From the NCBI GenBank assembly GCA_028023455.1, contig JAQFVV010012441.1:1983911-2047910 (forward strand): a stretch of 64,000 bases of DNA, in the 5' to 3' direction. How positions within the stretch are numbered: position 1 is the first letter of the stretch; each line of letters opens with the position of its first letter. The notes under the pieces were generated by a model, which was not told the origin of the DNA, did not search any database, and worked only from the letters and a program-made list of their open reading frames with translations. This document shows positions 24,490 through 35,997 of this stretch, one piece after another. This DNA is from Epiperipatus broadwayi (Eukaryota > Onychophora > Udeonychophora > Euonychophora > Peripatidae). A program made the translations under genes and the position numbers.

Positions 24490-24860
24490 AAGGAGCTCTG
24501 AGGAAGACTATTGAATAGTCAAAATGTTAGATATTATGCAAGTGTGATATATAAAATATTGTACTTCAAAGGCAGTAAGTGGAAGAACATATATTGGTGA
24601 GACTAGCTGTCCCATTAAAAAGTGCTTGCAAGAACATAAACTGATGATTAGAATAGATAAAACAGATGTGTCTAAGGTAGCAGACCATGCTTGTATGTAT
24701 CAATGAACATATGTTTGATTGGGGAAAAATATTGAATAGAGAAGAAAAGATACAAAGAAGAAAATTTAAAGAAGCTGCTCACATGACAATGGCAAAAAAT
24801 CTCATAAGCAATGTATGGAAACCATTAATCAACTTTGCTCTTAGGAAAAAGTGAAGAAAT
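24490..24860 (+). pseudogene. Penelope-like GIY-YIG endonuclease fragment
   Basis: From about 24579 the plus strand encodes GRTYIGETS, a short gap with one stop near 24706, and then EEKIQRRKFKEAAHMTM and VWKPLINFALRKK. These match the C-terminal endonuclease part of the element at 20.2 kb almost word for word. Directly upstream (24498-24524) is CTGAGGA, GACTAT, three bases, ATAGTC, AAAA, a tail-like block of the CTGAAGA type. The RT domain is absent, so this is a truncated copy. Its 3' tRNA-like tail follows and is split by an hAT element at 24938. Confidence 0.85.
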
Positions 24861-24937
24861 CAGGAAGAACCTCATAGATAAGTATATGAAATTTCTACTG
24901 AATGTTGCCTTTGGCAGGATGATTCAGTTGGTTAGAG

Positions 24938-26561
24938 CAGTGTTTCCCAACCTATGGTACATGTACCACTGGTGGTACGCGGGTTGCTAGTTGGTGGTAC
25001 ATGAAAAATAAACAATAATGGCGGACATAAAAAAAATTAAATCATAAAAATATAGAAACGTTTTTTCCTATAATTCATAAAAATTATTTTAATTAATAAT
25101 ATTATATAGTAAAGTTGTTAATATGTACAGTCGATAACAATCTTTAATGTTAATGATAAAATTGAAAGTATGATTAAGAAATTAGATTTTTGGAAACAGT
25201 AATATATATAAGTATCGAAAACAATCAATTGGAAGTATTCAAAACTCTACATATTTTTTGTTTGAAAATAAGGTTAGTCTATCTCAAGATATACATGAAA
25301 ATATAATAGAACATTTAACAGGATTAAAATTGTCTTTCATGGAATATTTTCCAAAACCCAAAAACACAAATGATAATTGGATTTCAAACCCCTTCTATGC
25401 AGAAAATTTAGAAAAAGCTACATCATTATCAATAAAGGATAAAGAAAATTTAATAGAATTATCATGTGACAGAACTTTACAAGTAGAATTCAAATGACAC
25501 AATCTAATTAATTTTTGGTTAAACATTAAAGAATATGAACAACTTTCTGAGAAAGCTCTTAAATTATAATTACCATTTACTAGTACAGAATTAGTAGGAA
25601 GAGCTTTTTCTTCATATATTTTTTTAAAAAATAAGTATCAAAACAGATTGAATGCAGCTGTAGACTTAGGGTATATCTCGCAACCTTTTGAACCAAATTT
25701 CAAAAAATGATATTGTTTGAAACAAGCACAAAGATCTCATTAAATTTATTTTATAAAAATATTTGATCATGATAAGAAAATATACTAATTGTTTTTTTAT
25801 AATTTTGTGTTTTTATTAAAACCATTTATTAATAAACGAAATATGATAAAATAGTAGATAAATAATGAGTCAGATCAAGGCAAATCAATCTAAATTATTT
25901 AATTTGAAAGAATGTATCAGAAAAGGACCATACCCAGAAATTAGACTCTCATTAATTCTTGATCATCTATTGTAGATTACTAGATGTAAGCTAGTATTTA
26001 ATCATCAAAATTTTAATTCTATTAACTTCATGCTGAACAATATAAAAAAAACAAGAACAAGAGATAGCCTGATAACTCCTGAGGTTATTTTTACCATGAC
26101 TTGGGACATGCTGGATTTATCCTCTCCATGGCCCAACCAATAGCAAGATGCTCCAAAAAAGAGAAATCAGACTCAAATTAGGGAAAACCAAATGAAGGAA
26201 TGAGAAAACACTTTGAACAAAATATGTACCAAATAACCTTTAATGCAATAATGTAATCTTTAATAAATTATTTTGGAAAAAATATGAAACTTTGAACAAA
26301 CACATACATATAAATATGTTACAGTGAGTTTATAATTTTAGTGAGTTTATAATCTGGCGTGACATTTAGGCATGTTTCAATGTAATTTGTCTCATGAGAT
26401 GTGAATACATACATGGTCACCCTATAATATTTATAATGCAAATAAAATAACACACTCGCAATAATAAATTTCACCAAATACAATCATTTTTACAAAGTGG
26501 TACAATTTAGTGTGATGTACTATCAAGTGGTACATGAGCCAAAAAAGGTTGGGAAACGCTG
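24938..26561 (+). mobile_element. hAT-type DNA transposon, non-autonomous
   Basis: Both ends are clear. CAGTGTTTCCCAACCT at the left and the inverse of CAGCGTTTCCCAACCT at the right give 16 bp inverted termini with one mismatch. An 8 bp target duplication, GGTTAGAG, is at 24930-24937 and 26562-26569. Terminal CA..G and 8 bp duplications are hAT hallmarks. GTACATG and GTGGTAC motifs repeat just inside the ends. It retains only the C-terminal part of the transposase (separate entry) and is inserted into the A-box region of a tRNA-like tail. Confidence 0.93.
25255..25712 (+). pseudogene. hAT transposase C-terminal remnant
   Basis: An open frame at 25258-25497 continues after a stop with INFWLNIKEYEQLSEKALKL, then LPFTSTELVGRAFSSYIFLK and KYQNRLNAAVDLGYISQ. 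The last parts match the hAT dimerisation region (pattern LPF.TTYLCE.GFS....IKTKYRNRLN) of the ZBED/Charlie-type family. Stops at 25498 and 25567 break the frame. The N-terminal zinc finger and most of the RNase-H-like catalytic core are missing, so it cannot transpose itself. Confidence 0.8.
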
Positions 26562-26899
26562 GGTTAGAGCATTACCTTAAAATTCAATAATCAAGAATCT
26601 AAGGACCCAGGTTTGAATCCCATGCTAGCACTGTCACTGGTCAGGCCAGCAACACCTGAAGAAGAGGGAGAGTAATACCTCTCAAAATGTTGTGCATATA
26701 CTAACCTGTTTGCTGTGATATTACTAACAGTTGAATGTATTTGGAATATTTAAATGAAATTGAATTTTTCTAAAGACATTCAACACGCATATTATATGAT
26801 GGAAATAGTCCAATATAAAAATACAACTAGAACACCATCATCACAAAGCTTCAGGAAAACAGAATGTGATTTGCTTAAACTGAATGTTTCTTATATATG

Positions 26900-27415
26900 T
26901 AAATATAGGAATTTGGACTCAGGATTTTTCAGTCTATTCATCCTCTATATCTCAAGTGGCCTTATATATTGCTTGGGAAATAGAGAACATGTTAATATAA
27001 GTTCAGCTCATCCTTCTCCTATAAATATATATGGATTCATAATGTTCAATAATATGAGGAGTTATATTTACATAATGACTACATGGATATGACTATAATA
27101 TTAAACCCAATAAGGGCTTTGAGCATTCCATTGTCAGATTTTTAATGAAATGGATGATTGAATAATTAGAAAGGTGAGAAGATTGAAGGCTGTCCATTAA
27201 AGTTTGAGTAATTGATACCTTAATATACACTTAGCAGTGATTGTATATATGTATGGGAAATTGATCTGACCCAAATGATGAGTGCTGGTTCTGCACAAAA
27301 TACATATATTGAGGATCATGTAACTTTTTCACATGTGTGTGATCATGTGTATCAGTTGCTTGAAGATAGAGTGAAGGAATAGACTGAAAAATTCTGAGTC
27401 AAATCCCTTTATTTA
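26900..27415. repeat. HHR-A pieces: minus tail fragment and plus copy
   Basis: A minus-oriented tRNA-like tail fragment lies at about 26907-26965. The plus copy (27107-27415) has the body (AAGGGCTTTGAGCATTCCA), a decayed core (ATGATGA at 27275-27281, CACAAAA for CACGAAA), ATACATATATTG, then the tRNA-like part (GTGTATCAGTTGCTTGAAGA; GAGTCAAATCCC). Confidence 0.75.
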
Positions 27416-27626
27416 CATAAAGTATTGTACTATATAAAGCATAAAAGAAACATTTTCATTATTTATTTTATTAATCTTAATTGTTCTCAAGGATTGTTAA
27501 CATGATTAATAATTTTGAATAAATGTAAACAACTAAATGAAACAACCACTTACATAACTCTACATTCAATGCAAATGAATCTTCGGAAATCAAGTGTCTT
27601 ATCATTCTTTGCAGGTCTTAATTTAT

Positions 27627-27965
27627 TTATGCATGAATGTATGTTAAAATTAGCCAGAAAACAGATGAAGTTAATTCTCTGGACCAACAATATATAAAAC
27701 AGAGAGCCGTTATGAAGGATATTCTGGAGCCTTCAAACCACGTGCCTTTTCTTATGGGAGTTTTTTTCAGACAATCTTTCAGATTGCACCACCACTGTTT
27801 TTCAGTACCATGGATGTACTTCTTCATCTCATGGCCGTTTTCGCACAATTTCACACGGTGTAAAATTCTTTCTTGTTGAAAAAATGCTATCGCCTCTTTT
27901 TCACATTTTGGGAGATCCCACAACTTCAGATCTCTGGTTTCAATAATAGCCATTTCTAAATTGAT
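27627..27965 (-). pseudogene. Merlin-like (IS1016/ISXO2-type) transposase N-terminal fragment
   Basis: On the minus strand an acceptor-like TTTTTAG near 27966 precedes about 110 codons. They contain CENGHEMKKY, then WWCNLKDC, IRKGTWFEGSRIS and FIYCWSRELTS. The paired Cys form a zinc ribbon, and the IRKGTWFEGS block followed by a helical YCWS segment is characteristic of the N-terminus of IS1595/ISXO2-like transposases, which in eukaryotes are the Merlin family. The DDE catalytic part is absent and the frame stops at 27627. It may be one exon of a domesticated gene or a relic. The hydrophobic stretch that precedes it in the same frame (27966-28199) is probably intron. Confidence 0.6.
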
Positions 27966-28243
27966 GTCTAAAAATGGAAAATCCGGAAAATTAATAAAAT
28001 ATAAAATACATCCACTTAATATCATAGAAAAAATAACATTTAAAATAACATGTAAATTACTTACAATTATTGAGAAAGTAATGATTTCTTTTAAAAAATG
28101 GTAAAAAAATTGCTGAACTATTAAAACACTGAATATTAAATCACTGAAAAAAATGCTGCTGCACTGAAAAAATGATGCAACAAATAGGAAGAAATCCACT
28201 TTTAAATCTTGCGGGTCGAAAAAAATCTCATGGATGAAAAAAT

Positions 28244-28504
28244 CAAATCTCTTGAATTAGTCATATCAAGGTCTTTGTTGCCATGACAACGTTCATGCGT
28301 TCTTCCAACGACACAAAGATCGGATAATTACAGCTGCTTCAAACTTATAAGATGTCATAGCAAGGTAACAAAAAATCAAATCTCTAGAATTAGTCATGTC
28401 AGTCTCTTCATTGCCATGACAACATTCATGTGTTCTTCCGATGACGCAAATATCGGATAATTACAGTTATGTGCCTTCCGGCTAATTACATCATAGCAAG
28501 GTAA
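28244..28504 (+). repeat. Tandem duplication, two units of about 133 bp
   Basis: Units at 28244-28376 and 28377-28504 both start CAAATCTC, contain TTGCCATGACAAC and CGGATAATTACAG, and end CATAGCAAGGTAA. They lie just upstream (in minus orientation) of the Merlin-like fragment and have more CpG than the surroundings. Confidence 0.85.
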
Positions 28505-30470
28505 ATACTGGATTACCTTATTATTAAATGCAAGAATTAATTATTTTCTGATGAGACAAGATGCTGTGTGGCCTTTATTTTTTCGGGTGTCTGTCTATCA
28601 GAAATGTCATGCACTACAGTTTGAAAGATCTGATAAAGATATGGGTTATGTACACAATATATCTTTTATTGTTAGATAGTTTCAAGTTGGAGAGAGTCAG
28701 ACATAAAGATAGAAGACTGACTTGAGGTTAAAGATACCATCAAGAACCAGAAGCAATTTGTTATAGAAATAGATAAATCAATTTAAAACAGATGTTAAAT
28801 ATATCCACATTGGATGAATTCCAATCGTGTATGTACTGCTGTAGTAATCACATCTCTTATGACAACTAAGTTGCAAAGTATCACTTTTGTTTACTTAGTA
28901 GTTTAGAATGATAATGCAAATTTAGAACTTTATTAACGTAGAGCTTGTCAAAGGTGAGTATTTTGAATATATTATATATTTAGTTAACATATAATAACAT
29001 TTCACTCTTCTTACATTTTAAAGCAAAATATATTTATTTATTCTTTACAGTTTTGATTGTTCCTAGCAGTCTTCACCAGATCTTATTCTCTACTTTTTCT
29101 CTCTTTCCTCCACCATTTTCTGTATCCCATCATCCTTCCTATTATATTTAGTTAATGGTAATTTCCAAGGTGCAACTTAAAATAAATAAAATGACAAGAA
29201 ACTATCAAAATATGTATTTAACATAATTAAAGTATATGCCTATGTAGCATGTGCTCAGTCTGATCAATAGGAATATTTGGATGATCTATTGCATTCCAAA
29301 AACTAATTATAGTTTAAAACTTTGGAATCAATTTACCAAGGGTAGTAATATACAAATCAATGAAAGTTAATACCCAAGAAAGTAATACAAATTTCCTCAT
29401 TGCAGGATATAAAGACATTTAACATTATTACTGCAAGACATCAAGACAACAATGTATGTGTATATATATACAAATTTTGTAATAAATAATCACACAAGGT
29501 GTGTAAAATTGATTGTCAATATTCTAGTTACTGTCAAAAATTTCCTGTATAGAGTAAAAAGTATATTTGAGTTCTCAAAATATATATTTTATATTTGTTT
29601 AAAACTGCTACATTCCAGTAATAATGGCCTCATGATTTTATTTTGGCACATACTTCATGATAAGCCTAAATAAGCTTCCAGGAAAATACTGCTCCAAGAA
29701 AATATCTTCCTCTTCTTCAAAGGGAAAAAATGATCCCCCAAATCCTTCAATTTAAGAAATAAATTATTTTAAATATTTTTGAAAACATTATCAATAATCA
29801 TACACTAAATTCTAGTTTTCTAACCCTAATCATTTAATTTTTTCATTGGAGGGGAGGGGGTTCTTTGGAAAAAAAATTCGAGAACTTTTTCCTAGCTATC
29901 ACTTAAACTGTAAAACTGTGTCTTCATGTGTTTTTCTTTTCTAAATTTTATATTCCTGATTTAACAACCATATTATACAATGGTTAGTATGTGCATCTGA
30001 TATACATCTTAGATGTTTTCAGCCAGGTCAGATAAATTTTAAAATATTTATTTCAATCAGAATTAGCCTTTTTTTTTTCATACCGCCAGCCCATTTTCAA
30101 TCCTGATAACCATCTAATATTGTTCAAAAAATGGATATCTGGCTACTATCAACTAAAAAGTAAAGATCTCAGATTTATCTGGATTGATTAAATGAAGGTC
30201 TATGTTTTGACTATAATTAACAAACCACCTCTGATAGTGGAGAGGGGGAGGGCAGGGGCAATCTTACAAAAGCACTAAGTCATGTATATTTATTCAACTT
30301 TATATCTTTTTACTGCTCTCATATACATGTATATCACTAGCTTTATAATCAAATTTGTTTTTATATAATGTTCCCGTTTTCCAACTAAGTGTCTTTATTA
30401 TCAAAACTTAATCGTCAGGTGTCAAATATCTTGAAGAACTCCTTTGACAATAATAATACAATAATTATTA
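28505..30470. other. Intronic sequence, no recognised gene
   Basis: AT-rich with a few GC-richer patches. No domain-bearing frame; the frame at 29452-29673 is low complexity. Confidence 0.5.
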
Positions 30471-30473
30471 TTA

Positions 30474-30610
30474 GCAAGCATCACATGATCACATCTCCAA
30501 TACTAGCACATAATTGTTTATAAACAAAGCAAAGCAAAACTCCATATAGTAGTGCCACCTGTGCTAAACAGAGTAATCAAATGGTGATCATGTGATATTT
30601 ATTGGCTTAA
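30474..30610. repeat. Short inverted-terminus element, HHR-B related ends
   Basis: CATCACATGATCACA near 30480 faces GTGATCATGTGATATTTATTGG near 30588. These are the same termini as the foldback at 2065-2533, here only about 130 bp apart. Confidence 0.6.
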
Positions 30611-30829
30611 AACCAATCCTGCCTAATAGGATAGTGTTGGCTATGGTTATTAAAAAACCAAAGACCCCAAAATGTATAGGTACTGAACTGAGTTCAGACC
30701 TATATGATTGTACAAGCTAATGAGCTTGGATTAAAAATATTATGTTTTCAATTTAAGTCTCATAGTTTTTGGAGTTAAGTAGAGGTAAAAGGTGGCTGCT
30801 GGAGGTTTGCATTAGATTCTAAGATCTAG

Positions 30830-31062
30830 GTGCAGTACTCTCAGATCCAAGACTCCTCACTGATGAAGGCCACAAGCCAGAAACTAGTCTGGGGATATTG
30901 GATGAGTAGGCACTAGATGGGGATTTTATGCATAAGCCTTCTGGCATCCATTGATTACTCTGGCTTGCACTGAGTGGCAATACATATAGAGAGTTTTGCC
31001 TGTGTTAATAACAGTTAAAAGCAAGCATAAGAAATGGTCATCATATGATGTTTATTGGCTGT
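30830..31062 (+). repeat. HHR-B element, one-armed copy
   Basis: It contains the hammerhead-like core (separate entry) and the right arm seen at 2375-2533: GGATGAGTAGGCACTAGATG, then CTTCTGGCATCCATTG, then TGATGTTTATTGGCTG. The left arm of the 2.3 kb copy is absent, so this copy would not fold into the long hairpin. It abuts the 3' end of the RTE relic on its right. Confidence 0.75.
30845..30903 (+). ncRNA. Hammerhead-like ribozyme, HHR-B copy 2 (GUC site)
   Basis: CTGATGA at 30860-30866; A, GGC, loop CACAA, GCC, A; GAAA at 30880-30883; then C-TA-GTC with cleavage predicted after 30889. Stem I forms in two parts: TCCTCA with TGGGGA directly at the junction, and ATCCAA (30845-30850) with TTGGAT (30898-30903), separated by a small internal loop. 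The weak points are the A-A pair that would close stem II and the two-pair stem III. The latter is typical of animal retroelement hammerheads, which work as dimers. Confidence 0.65.
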
Positions 31063-31069
31063 AGACAAG

Positions 31070-32660
31070 TTGTAATTATCTTGGTAAAAAATGTATAAAA
31101 TTGATAAAAGATAGGTATGTTTGTAATTTCTAATATCTTCTTTCTCACTCTTTATAAATATTAATATTAATACTGCATTCTTCCAATTATCTGGAACAAC
31201 TTTATCATTTAGATATATGGTATATAATTTTGCCAAAAGTTTTTCTATTTCTTCACTTACTTTTTTCAAGATATTGAATGTAATTTCATCATTGCCTGGA
31301 GCTTTTTCATTCTTCATAAATTTAATATCAGGTCTCACTTCTTCATTTAAAATCCTAGGCAACTTAGAAAATATAATAATTGTAGAATGTGCTTTTCCTT
31401 GTTTTTAATTACTATATAATTCTAGCTAGAACTCTTCTACACATTTCATGATGTCTTCTCTCTTTTTAATAATTGTTCTATTTTCTTCTTATTGCAGAAA
31501 TAAGTTTTCTACCAATACCTAAACATTGATTTTTACTCTTAAAACTTTTATTCTTTTTTATAGCTTTTTTTTCTAGTTCACAATTATATTCTTATATCAT
31601 TATCAACTCTTTTTTGCACCATTTTACAAAATTTTAAGTATTCAATCCTTTTTAATGCATTGTTTTGATATATTTTCATGTTTTTTTCATAAATTTTCTA
31701 GTTTCAGTAAAAAAACTTACTGATCAATTTGCTGGTTTTTTCTACCAAATATCTTTGATGCAGTTATAAAAGTGTATCAGTTATCTTTCTATTAATTTCA
31801 TTCTCAATCTGTTAATATTTAAAAATGGATTTTCAAGTTCTAATTTAAATTCATTGGAATGTTTCTGAAAATTAGGATATCAACTATGGATATTGTTTTT
31901 CTTAATACTTTTTGTCTCTCTCTAGTTTTGCATTCACATGTATCTTGCATCTCACTAATTGATACTCACTTCCTGTGTTGAATTTAGTAAGAACATTATA
32001 GTCTTGAAAATACATATTTTCTGTTAGTCAAACTATAATCCAATTCTGCCATACCTTTATTTGGATGCTTTCATGTTCATCTCTGTTTAACATTTTTCTC
32101 ATAAAAAGAATTTCAAATATAAGGTTTTTTCTTTTTCTACAAACTCCGCAAGTTTATATCCTCTCTCATTTCTATCACCATAATCAAATTAACCTACAGC
32201 ACATTTAACTTTCAATTTTTTACCAATTCTAGCATTAAAGTCTCCCATAACAATTTTAAAATGTTGTTTGGTCTGATCAAAAGCCTTTTGTACATCTATA
32301 TAAAAATCTTCTATTACTCCATAACTATGAAAACTTGTTGGAGGAAAAGGCTGAATTATCTGCATTTTGTATCTGCTATTAAGTTGAATAACTATTTTGC
32401 CACTCTGTCTCATATACCATCAATTTTCATAATGTTGTTCTTCCATTTTTTATTAATAATGAATTTTATTCCACGTGTACTTCCAATGTTTGTGTCTTTA
32501 TAGTACAATATATCCACTTTTTAAGACAAATGTCTCTTCACCTTTTCTTCTAACTTCACAAAATCCAATAATGTCCCTTTTAATATGAGACAGTTCTTCC
32601 AATTCCTGAAATCTTCCTTCATTGAAAAATGATCTGAATCTGTAAGCACTTAAATAAAGT
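31070..32660 (-). pseudogene. RTE-type LINE, decayed (endonuclease and RT start)
   Basis: On the minus strand the order is endonuclease then RT. Near 32413-32190 the frame reads APE-like IQPFPPTSFHSYGVIEDFY and HFKIVMGDFNARIGKK (the MGDFNA motif). Near 31362-31100 come KFMKNEKAPGNDEITFNIL and VPDNWKNAVLILI with the IRNYKHTYLLSILYIFY segment, equivalent to the NYRPISLLS block at the start of the RT domain. Upstream traces (about 32640-32510) match the start of the endonuclease domain. Frame breaks are frequent. The rest of the RT is missing at about 31070, where an HHR-B element begins. The motif spacing fits RTE/BovB better than CR1 or Jockey. Confidence 0.8.
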
Positions 32661-34330
32661 ATTATCATCAAATTGCAGCCTGAGTTCTCAACCAGGATAT
32701 TCTTAGCACCATAAGCCTTTAGCTACCAACCACTTCCTTGGCTGATGACTTTACAACCTCCTGATAAAAAAAGCCATGGTTTACATTTGCCTGTCATGAT
32801 TGTAAATATCTATTAGAAAAAAATTATTTCACACACACATTCATTCTGCCTTTTAAGAAAACTTAACTGATATTACAATTGAGAGCTGCAATTGTGACCC
32901 TCAGCTTTTGTCTTAAAACTAAATGTCAAGTTTCATAGCATCATAGTATTTTTTAAAAAAATCAATAGTTTAATTTCTCTGATAAGCAAACTCTATCAGA
33001 ACTTGATAATTATATGTTTCTGAATCTGATTAGCCAATTTAGAAGAACTTTTATAATTTTATAAATTAAAAAGTAATCTTAAGAATCAGATTATAATGTT
33101 TAAATCTCTTAAATAGCTCTTATATGATTTTTAAATGCTTAATCTTAAAGTTGTTACTGTCTTAAAGTACTAGTGAGTGTAATTGTAAAATATTGGACTT
33201 AAAACCATTTTAGTTTAGTTTTCAATTAAAAAATTAATTTTAGTCTAAAACTTTAAAGATAAGTTTCAAACCCTTAAGGCTAGGTTACAAATGTTTAAAT
33301 TACTTGTATAAAGTACATTATACTTTAATTGTAATAGAATAATTTAAATAATCTCAAATTTAGTTGATTTAAGGAGATAAAATATTTTTAAAATCAAAAA
33401 CTAATTTTTCTAAATAAGCTCAACTTTTAGATAAAGAATAATAGGATGTTTGTGAGAATGTGTGGATGTTAAAGTTTAATTTCTTAAAAACTTCCTTGTT
33501 GGGTTAATATTAAAGTTATTGTCAAACATTTTTATTTTACAAAAGATATAATTTAAAAATATTCTGGGGATTTTAAATAAATATAATATTATCATAAAGA
33601 AGATAAAGTTTAAAGAGAATATTATAGAGTAATATTCTATTAAAATAGTACAACTTTTATTATATATTTTTTATTTATTGTAATACATTTTAATTTTATA
33701 AAAAATTTGTTTTTAAAAACAAATATTTAAAAAATAATGTTGATTATTTAAATTTTCAATCTAGACTACCATTTTAAAAAAATTTTAGAATGGTATTAAT
33801 TGCTGTCTTGGCAGTAAATATTAGAACATCATCTTTTGTTAATCAGGTCAATTGGGAGTAATCAAAATGTTAATTTTATCCATCAAAAATTAATCACATG
33901 ACTTATGTTATAAATAAAACTAGTAAATGCACCTGCACATACTTGCCTACACATTTGTTTGCAGAAAAGATCAAGTAATCATTATTTTTGCTTAAGTTTT
34001 AACTATTTTAATTGATCATTATTTTGTTCTAATGTTTTAAAAGAATGAATTGCTAAGTTAACTATTTACCAGGCTCAATCTTAAATTTTAAGATTATTAT
34101 TATTGTAATTTAATGTGACATTATCTTAAGCATAAGAGTATGACTCACTGCTTTGATTACTAGGATCTTATTTTTTATTTAATATTTTTTTCAAATTAAA
34201 AGAGAAAAATAATTATTAAAATGTTCATCATATAAATAAACTCTGTGATATCCATTTTACACATAAGATTTAAAAATCAATAGAGAGAATGCTGCACTCA
34301 ACTATTCCATGATGATCAAGCCCTTGTACA
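32661..34330. other. AT-rich intronic sequence, no recognised gene
   Basis: The part 32661-32800 may still belong to the LINE 5' region. From 32900 on there are many TTTAAA-like words but no repeat boundary recognised. Confidence 0.45.
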
Positions 34331-34334
34331 TTAG

Positions 34335-34970
34335 AGGTTACCTCCATCACCTCCATCCACTCTCAAAATCCCCCAAATCACACAAACTTGCAGGCTATTT
34401 GCTTTCTTATTTCATAATCACCATCTATGGAAATTAGAGTTGGACAAGAAAAACAACACAAGCTATATCAGGGATTTAATAAGTGTGGGCTTTAATCACA
34501 GAATAATAGCCAATAGGATTGAAGGCTTTTATAAAAAACTTCAGCAAAATAAAAAAGAAGACAGACAACATCTGACTGTACCATATATACCTGCAGTAGC
34601 AAAAACCTTCAGTAAACTTTTACAGAAAGAATTTAAACTAGGATTTAGAACTCCTCCAAATATCAATAGGCTTATTAATAATACAAAAGATAAAAGAAAC
34701 ATTTAAGAAACCCCCCAGGTGATATATAAAATTGTGTGATGTTGTTTATTATTGGAGAAACTCATGCCACAATTGGCAATAGATTGGCTCAACACAAATA
34801 TGCATATACAAGAGCAACAACCAGAAAAGAAGACAGTTCTCCATTTGCTGACCATCAGCAAAAGCTCAATCACAGATTTGAATCCTCCAAGGCTGATATA
34901 TTATGCACAGAAAAAAATGACATCAAGAGACATTAAGAAAAGCAAACCAATTTTTCTTAAGCTATGAATA
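34335..34970 (+). pseudogene. Penelope-like fragment, connector plus GIY-YIG
   Basis: The frame at 34440-34706 carries the connector that precedes the endonuclease: VPYIPAVAKTFSKLLQKEF and LGFRTPPNINRLINNTKDK, comparable to VYPYIPGIVDKLKKICNQYN in the 20.2 kb copy. After a frame change the endonuclease follows as FIIGETHATIGNRLAQHKYA (from about 34745). It is diverged from the 20.2 kb copy and is a different subfamily. The RT palm is absent. Confidence 0.8.
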
Positions 34971-34989
34971 AATAACATTTTTTATTAAA

Positions 34990-35180
34990 TATAGGGATTT
35001 GATGTTAGGATTTTCAGTCTGTATTCATTCTTCCTCCATTTCAAACCGCCAATACACATGACCACACATATGTTTATTGGGGATCATTTATCTTTTTCAT
35101 ATTGTGTGGTCATGTGAATCACTTGTTTGAGTTGGAGTGGAGGATAAATACAGACTTAATATCCTAAGTTCAAATCCCTC
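34990..35180. repeat. HHR-A inverted pair, truncated at the ribozyme
   Basis: A minus-oriented tRNA-like end (about 34993-35072) faces a plus-oriented one (about 35076-35172). The plus unit begins at TATTGGGGATCATTTATC, next to the predicted hammerhead cleavage site, and lacks everything upstream. The B-box-like AGTTCAAATCCC is intact on the plus side. Confidence 0.7.
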
Positions 35181-35685
35181 TATTTACTATAATAAACATT
35201 CAATATAATGAATGAATAGGTTAATAACACTCTTTATGTTTAGAAAGAATCAAGAATAGAACGATCTGACTATTCTTTAAGTTTTTGATTTTATAATTTT
35301 TCTCTTGCTAAAATTGATGGAAATTTAGAATAAAAATGCATTAATCTATGCTCATTTCATATATATATATGTGTGTACTCTAAATAACTTCAAACAATCC
35401 AGCAAGAATTTTCCTGTAAAATTGAACGATCAAAATATTGTATGATATAAAAAGCATTCATTCAATCACTTTATGATTGAAGTTTATGAGTGTATAACAA
35501 TTGTCTTCAGCTAGTTGTAAATTGTTCCTAAATTTTTATATCATAAATAATTCCTCAACTTTAAAAATACGAAAACAAAGACGGGAATAAATGTTAAGTA
35601 TGAATAAATCACAGACATACACGTTAAATAGTAAATGTTATTATATTACTGCAAACATTACAAATAACTGACAATTTTTAACATT

Positions 35686-35815
35686 TTATAAAGAAATTAA
35701 TTGAATATTAAAATCTCCCTTTAAATTTAAAATCATATATTGCTGTATTCTTATAAAGAAATTAATTGAATATTAAAATCTCCCTTTAAATTTAAAATCA
35801 TATATTGCTGTATTC
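35686..35815 (+). repeat. Perfect 65 bp tandem duplication
   Basis: 35686-35750 and 35751-35815 are identical (start TTATAAAGAAATTAATTGAA). It is either a recent duplication or an assembly effect. Confidence 0.9.
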
Positions 35816-35997
35816 TGTGTCACCCTATTATTTTCTGGATTGAATAAAACAATAAAAGAAATACTCAAAATACTATGGAACAGACACAGCAAGTAATTAA
35901 AAGTAACAAAGTTTTATTTACAAATGATTATACTCGAGGATAATAAACTATTAGTAATGTTATATGTTATAATTACACTCTTTATATATATATATAT

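Larger units (their letters stand above)
24905..26760 (+). repeat. Penelope-like 3' tail with tRNA-like module, split by hAT
   Basis: The A-box-like TGATTCAGTTGG is at about 24920-24931. The rest resumes at 26562 after the hAT insertion: B-box GGTTTGAATCCC (26610-26621), GGCCAGCAACAC, CTGAAGA (26656-26662), a 5 bp stem AGAGG/CCTCT, then CAAAATG and a TGTATTTGGAATATT end. It is homologous to the tail at 19858-20085. Confidence 0.8.
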
